Below are positions 61,339 through 64,000 of a DNA stretch of 64,000 nucleotides, in pieces (within the stretch, counting starts at the first letter, position 1; every line of letters begins with the position of its first letter). Made by a program: the position numbers and the translations under genes. A model generated the notes under the pieces. That model saw only the letters and a list, made by a program, of their open reading frames with translations. It had not been told where the DNA came from and did not search any database. Source of the stretch: Thermoanaerobaculia bacterium (GTDB lineage: Bacteria; Acidobacteriota; Thermoanaerobaculia; Multivoradales; J023); the NCBI GenBank assembly GCA_028066595.1, contig JALCBJ010000025.1, forward strand, positions 1 through 64,000, written 5' to 3'.

Positions 61339-62397
61339 ATGCATGCCGACCGAATCTTCATCTATTTCGTGTTGTCGTTCCTTTTCCTTCCCGGCCGGGC
61401 CGAAGCGGACACTCTCCGTCTCGACAAGGTGCAGTACACGCCCGGGGAGACGATCCATGTCCGGTTCGAGGCCGAAAGCTATGCCGATGCCTGGGCCGGC
61501 ATCGTCCCTTCGTCGGTCGAACACGGGCAGGAATCCATCAACGATCAGAACGATGTGGAATATCGCTATCTGAACGGTGAAACTCAAGGTGTACTGGAGT
61601 TCCAGGCGCCGGCCGAGCCAGGACGCTATGACGTTCGCCTCAACGACTCAGACAACAGTGGCCGGGAGACCGCCCATGTGTCGTTTGTGGTGGCGAGACC
61701 CGATGCGGCCGAGGCCACCCTCGCCTTGGACAGCAAGAGGTATGCACCCGGCGCCGCGCTCGCGGTGTCCTTCACCGCGCCGGCAGGCTTGGCGGACGAC
61801 GCTTGGGTGGGCATCGTTCCCGCGGAAGTGCCTCACGGCGAAGAGTCGGTCAATGACCTCCACGACATCGCATACCAACATCTGAACGGGGATATTTCTG
61901 GCCGGCTTCAGTTCACGGCTCCGGCCACCGAAGGTCGGTGGACCGTCCGGCTGCACAACACCGACAGTAGCGGCCGCGAGCTGACCTCCGTACCGTTTCA
62001 GGTGGGTGGAGAGCTCGATGCGGCGGGTATGGCGGAACAGATCGCGACCACCGGACGAACGCCGGTCTACGGCATCCGATTCGAATCTGGCCAGGCGAAC
62101 CTCACGTCCAGGGCGAGTGGAGCCCTTTCCGAGGTAGCCAAGCTACTTCGGGAGAATCCCGATCTCCGGCTGCGCATCGAAGGCCATACCGATGACCGAG
62201 GCGGTGCCGACGTCAACATGGCTCTTTCGGTGCGCCGTGCCGAATCGGTGTTACAGCATTTGACAGCCGTGCATGGCATCCAGGCCGGACGGCTTACCGC
62301 GGTCGGGCGTGGAGCCGGTGATCCGGTGTCCAAGAACGATACGGCCGCCGGCCGCGCTCAGAACCGGCGCGTAGAGCTGGTCAAGGTCGACGCTTGA
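61339..62397 (+). CDS. OmpA-family protein with duplicated N-terminal module
   Basis: A 352-residue protein; GAGGAG at 61328-61333 precedes the ATG at 61339. A signal peptide (FIYFVLSFLFLPGRAEA) is followed by two copies of the same roughly 95-residue module: WAGIVPSSVEHGQESINDQN and WVGIVPAEVPHGEESVNDLH, each ending in RYDVRLNDSDNSGRE- or RWTVRLHNTDSSGRE-like phrases. The C-terminal OmpA domain starts near YGIRFESGQANL and has LRIEGHTDDRGGADVNMALS and AQNRRVELV, which bind peptidoglycan. The modules look like beta-sandwich repeats of unknown ligand. Confidence 0.88.
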   Translation: MHADRIFIYFVLSFLFLPGRAEADTLRLDKVQYTPGETIHVRFEAESYADAWAGIVPSSVEHGQESINDQNDVEYRYLNGETQGVLEFQAPAEPGRYDVRLNDSDNSGRETAHVSFVVARPDAAEATLALDSKRYAPGAALAVSFTAPAGLADDAWVGIVPAEVPHGEESVNDLHDIAYQHLNGDISGRLQFTAPATEGRWTVRLHNTDSSGRELTSVPFQVGGELDAAGMAEQIATTGRTPVYGIRFESGQANLTSRASGALSEVAKLLRENPDLRLRIEGHTDDRGGADVNMALSVRRAESVLQHLTAVHGIQAGRLTAVGRGAGDPVSKNDTAAGRAQNRRVELVKVDA

Positions 62398-62450
62398 GGT
62401 AGCGCACGGGTTTCGCGGCTACCGGCACAGGCGGCCGCCTCACGACCCGG

Positions 62451-62528
62451 GCTCCACTTCGATCCCGCTCCACTTCGACCCCAGCTCCGCTTCGACCCCC
62501 GCTCTACTTCGACCCCAGCTCTACCTCG
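62451..62528. repeat. 17-bp tandem repeat across the end of the sigma-factor gene
   Basis: About 4.6 copies of a 16-17-base unit (GCTCCACTTCGACCCCA and variants) at 62451-62466, 62467-62483, 62484-62500, 62501-62517 and a partial copy to 62528. The sigma-factor stop codon (TAG, complement at 62504-62506) lies inside the fourth unit, so the array covers the 3' end of the gene and its downstream region. Confidence 0.85.
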
Positions 62529-63061
62529 AGCCAGGCGCGAGCCTTGACCCAGGCGCGACGTACCGTACGCTCGGAGATGTCCAGGGCCTTCGCGGTCTCG
62601 GGTTCTGACAAGCCGAGGATGTAACGCATCTCGACCACCGAGCGCAGGCGCGGATCGAGCTCCTCGAGGCGCTCGAGCGCCTCGTCGATGGCGATCACTA
62701 ACTCGTATTGCTCACTGACCGGAATGTCCAGACCATCGAGACCAACCCGCCGGGCGCCGGCACCCCGTTTGACTCTCCCATGACGCCGCGCTTCGTCGAC
62801 CAGGAGCTGGCGCATGGCAACTGCGGCGACGGCGAAGAAGTGCCCCCGATGACGATAGGTACCGTCCGATCGCGCGAGCCGCAGATAGGCCTCGTGTGCC
62901 AGAACCGTCGTGTCGAGCGGCGCTCGGTTCCCGCCCGAACGACGTCGCTGGCTGCGGGCGAGCTTTCTCAGCTCGTCGTAGACGATCGGGACGAGCTCGT
63001 CGAACGCCGCCGCATCGCCACCCGCGTGGCGTTCGAGCAATTGAGTCAATCGACCGGCCAT
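62504..63061 (-). CDS. ECF-like RNA polymerase sigma factor (TIGR02999-like)
   Basis: A 185-residue sigma factor. It has a sigma-70 region 2 (DELVPIVYDELRKLARSQRR, then LAHEAYLRLARSDGTYRHRG) and region 4 (VVEMRYILGLSEPETAKALD, ISERTVRRAWVKARAWLE). The pattern fits the TIGR02999/Sig-70_X6 group found in acidobacteria and planctomycetes, often encoded next to a Ser/Thr kinase. The C-terminus (EVELGSK) is in the minisatellite. It is divergent from the kinase gene at 63129, and their 67-base gap probably holds both promoters. Target promoters unknown. Confidence 0.9.
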   Translation of the reverse strand: MAGRLTQLLERHAGGDAAAFDELVPIVYDELRKLARSQRRRSGGNRAPLDTTVLAHEAYLRLARSDGTYRHRGHFFAVAAVAMRQLLVDEARRHGRVKRGAGARRVGLDGLDIPVSEQYELVIAIDEALERLEELDPRLRSVVEMRYILGLSEPETAKALDISERTVRRAWVKARAWLEVELGSK

Positions 63062-63128
63062 CGTTTCCTTCGTGGTCGATATTACACTTCGGCCGCCTGA
63101 GCCGGATCGTAGTTAGAATCCTCGAGCC

Positions 63129-64000
63129 ATGTCGCGATCCGCGGAGTCTCGCTGGACGGTAATCGATTCGATCCTCGACCGAGCTCTCGATGCACCGCCG
63201 GCCGAGCGGCACGCCGTCGCCGAGTCGGCGTGTCGAGGTGACGAAGAGCTCGTGGCGAAGGTGCGTCAGCTCCTGGACGCTGCGCTCCGCGCCGAGTCTG
63301 CGCCCGACGTCCGCCTGGCCAGCCGGACGCCCGAAGTCTTCGATCGAGCCTTGGCGCGCCTCGACCGTTCCGACCTGCTGCCACCAGGCTCTCTGGTCGG
63401 CGCTTATCGAATCCTCGATGCCATCGGTGCAGGCGGCATGGGTCAGGTTTATCTGGCAGAGCGCGCGGACGGGCAGTTCGAGCGCCGGGTGGCCCTCAAG
63501 GTCTTGGCGGGCTGGACGGCCGATCTGACGAGTCGCAGTCGTTTCCAGAGGGAGCGACAGATCCTCGCCGGCCTCGACCACGATCACATCGCCATGTTGC
63601 TCGATGGTGGGCTCACCGACGACGGAAGACCTTTCTTCGTCCTTCGGTATGTAGACGGTGTTCCGATCACGGACTTCTGCACCGAGCATCGCTTGGGACG
63701 CGATGAACGCATTGCGTTGTTCCTGCAGGCGTGCGAGGCGGTTCAGTATGCCCACGGCCAGGGCGTGGTGCACCGTGACATCAAGCCGGCGAATCTACTG
63801 GTCTCCGAGCGTGACGACGGGCCGCCGCATCTGAGCGTGCTGGACTTCGGGATCGCTCGGATCGTAGGCGTCGTGGACCTCACGCGTACAGGAGATGTCA
63901 TCGGCACGCCTGCCTACATGGCTCCAGAACAGGCGCGCGGCGAAGTCGAATCGGTGGATCGACGCGCAGACGTCTTCGCGCTCGGGGTCGTGCTCTACGA
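63129..64000 (+). CDS. Ser/Thr protein kinase (Pkn type), 3' end outside the window
   Basis: The first 290 codons of a protein kinase, running off the window. A helical N-terminal segment of about 90 residues precedes the Hanks-type domain, which starts near GAYRILDAIGAGGMGQVYLA (glycine loop), with VALKVL (Lys of subdomain II), VVHRDIKPANLLV (catalytic loop), LDFGIARIV (DFG) and GTPAYMAPEQARGE (activation segment). Acidobacterial kinases with this start usually carry TPR repeats after the kinase domain. Paired with the divergent ECF sigma factor, it may phosphorylate that factor or act in the same pathway. Confidence 0.9.
   Translation, partial: MSRSAESRWTVIDSILDRALDAPPAERHAVAESACRGDEELVAKVRQLLDAALRAESAPDVRLASRTPEVFDRALARLDRSDLLPPGSLVGAYRILDAIGAGGMGQVYLAERADGQFERRVALKVLAGWTADLTSRSRFQRERQILAGLDHDHIAMLLDGGLTDDGRPFFVLRYVDGVPITDFCTEHRLGRDERIALFLQACEAVQYAHGQGVVHRDIKPANLLVSERDDGPPHLSVLDFGIARIVGVVDLTRTGDVIGTPAYMAPEQARGEVESVDRRADVFALGVVLY

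Noticed and set aside
59620-61587. Long antisense frame of 655 codons opposite the RND exporter
   Set aside because: Its His/Arg/Gln/Asp-rich composition is typical of the complement of a GC-rich gene and it shows no domain, while the plus strand encodes a clear RND protein.

Overview
The window is a GC-rich (estimated by eye at a little over 60%), gene-dense chromosomal segment of a Gram-negative bacterium. The best fit is Acidobacteriota, perhaps near Thermoanaerobaculia. The clues are two large orphan FtsX/MacB-type permeases of the ADOP kind, a TIGR02999-like ECF sigma factor beside a Pkn-type Ser/Thr kinase, an MglA-type GTPase, secreted proteins ending in a DGFESG-type motif, outer-membrane barrels, and an HrcA-GrpE-DnaK-DnaJ cluster. 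This placement is inference from gene content. No rRNA, tRNA, CRISPR array, prophage or insertion sequence was recognised.

Layout. 1-3.3 kb: end of an ADOP permease, a small secreted protein, and ffh. 3.4-11.4 kb: a minor-pilin operon (PilV-, PilW-, PilX- and PilY1-like proteins plus an FxLYD-type secreted protein) behind a convincing sigma-54 promoter. 11.5-18.5 kb, minus strand: thiL, lon, nrdR, an MglA-like GTPase with a very long low-complexity tail, and a DUF2520 Rossmann protein. 18.6-23.8 kb: hrcA-grpE-dnaK-dnaJ. 23.9-31.2 kb: a secreted propeller-like protein, prmA-rsmE, a second ADOP permease, pilT and a DHFR-like reductase. 31.2-38.6 kb: a sulfatase-like lipoprotein, a DUF6265 protein, an AraC regulator, a GT39-like membrane protein and a YiiX-like peptidase. 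39-40.6 kb: a low-GC, frameshifted pectate-lyase-like beta-helix gene ending in a strong hairpin. 40.7-47.7 kb: an AmpG-like MFS transporter, hflX, a TlpA thioredoxin, an outer-membrane barrel, comF and a carboxypeptidase-regulatory-domain outer-membrane protein. 48-55.6 kb: a PDZ/GAF/PAS histidine kinase overlapping an NtrC-type regulator, an M14 peptidase and recX. 55.5-64 kb: a GT4 glycosyltransferase, a lytic transglycosylase, pgsA, an RND/MMPL exporter, an OmpA protein with a duplicated module, and a divergent ECF sigma factor/Ser-Thr kinase pair cut by the window end.

How the parts connect. The type IV pilus theme recurs: minor pilins, PilY1, the retraction ATPase PilT, an MglA-like polarity GTPase, a sigma-54 promoter and an NtrC-type activator. 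A regulatory link among them is plausible but unproven. Protein quality control (Lon, the DnaK system, SRP) and envelope functions (lytic transglycosylase, PgsA, RND exporter, OmpA, barrels) make up most of the rest. Odd features include short in-frame minisatellites in thiL and the MglA-like gene, a 17-bp repeat straddling the sigma-factor stop codon, a DnaK without the usual C-terminal tail, and a non-CIRCE inverted repeat in front of dnaK. I see no clear undescribed defence or mobile system; most of the window is ordinary core genome.
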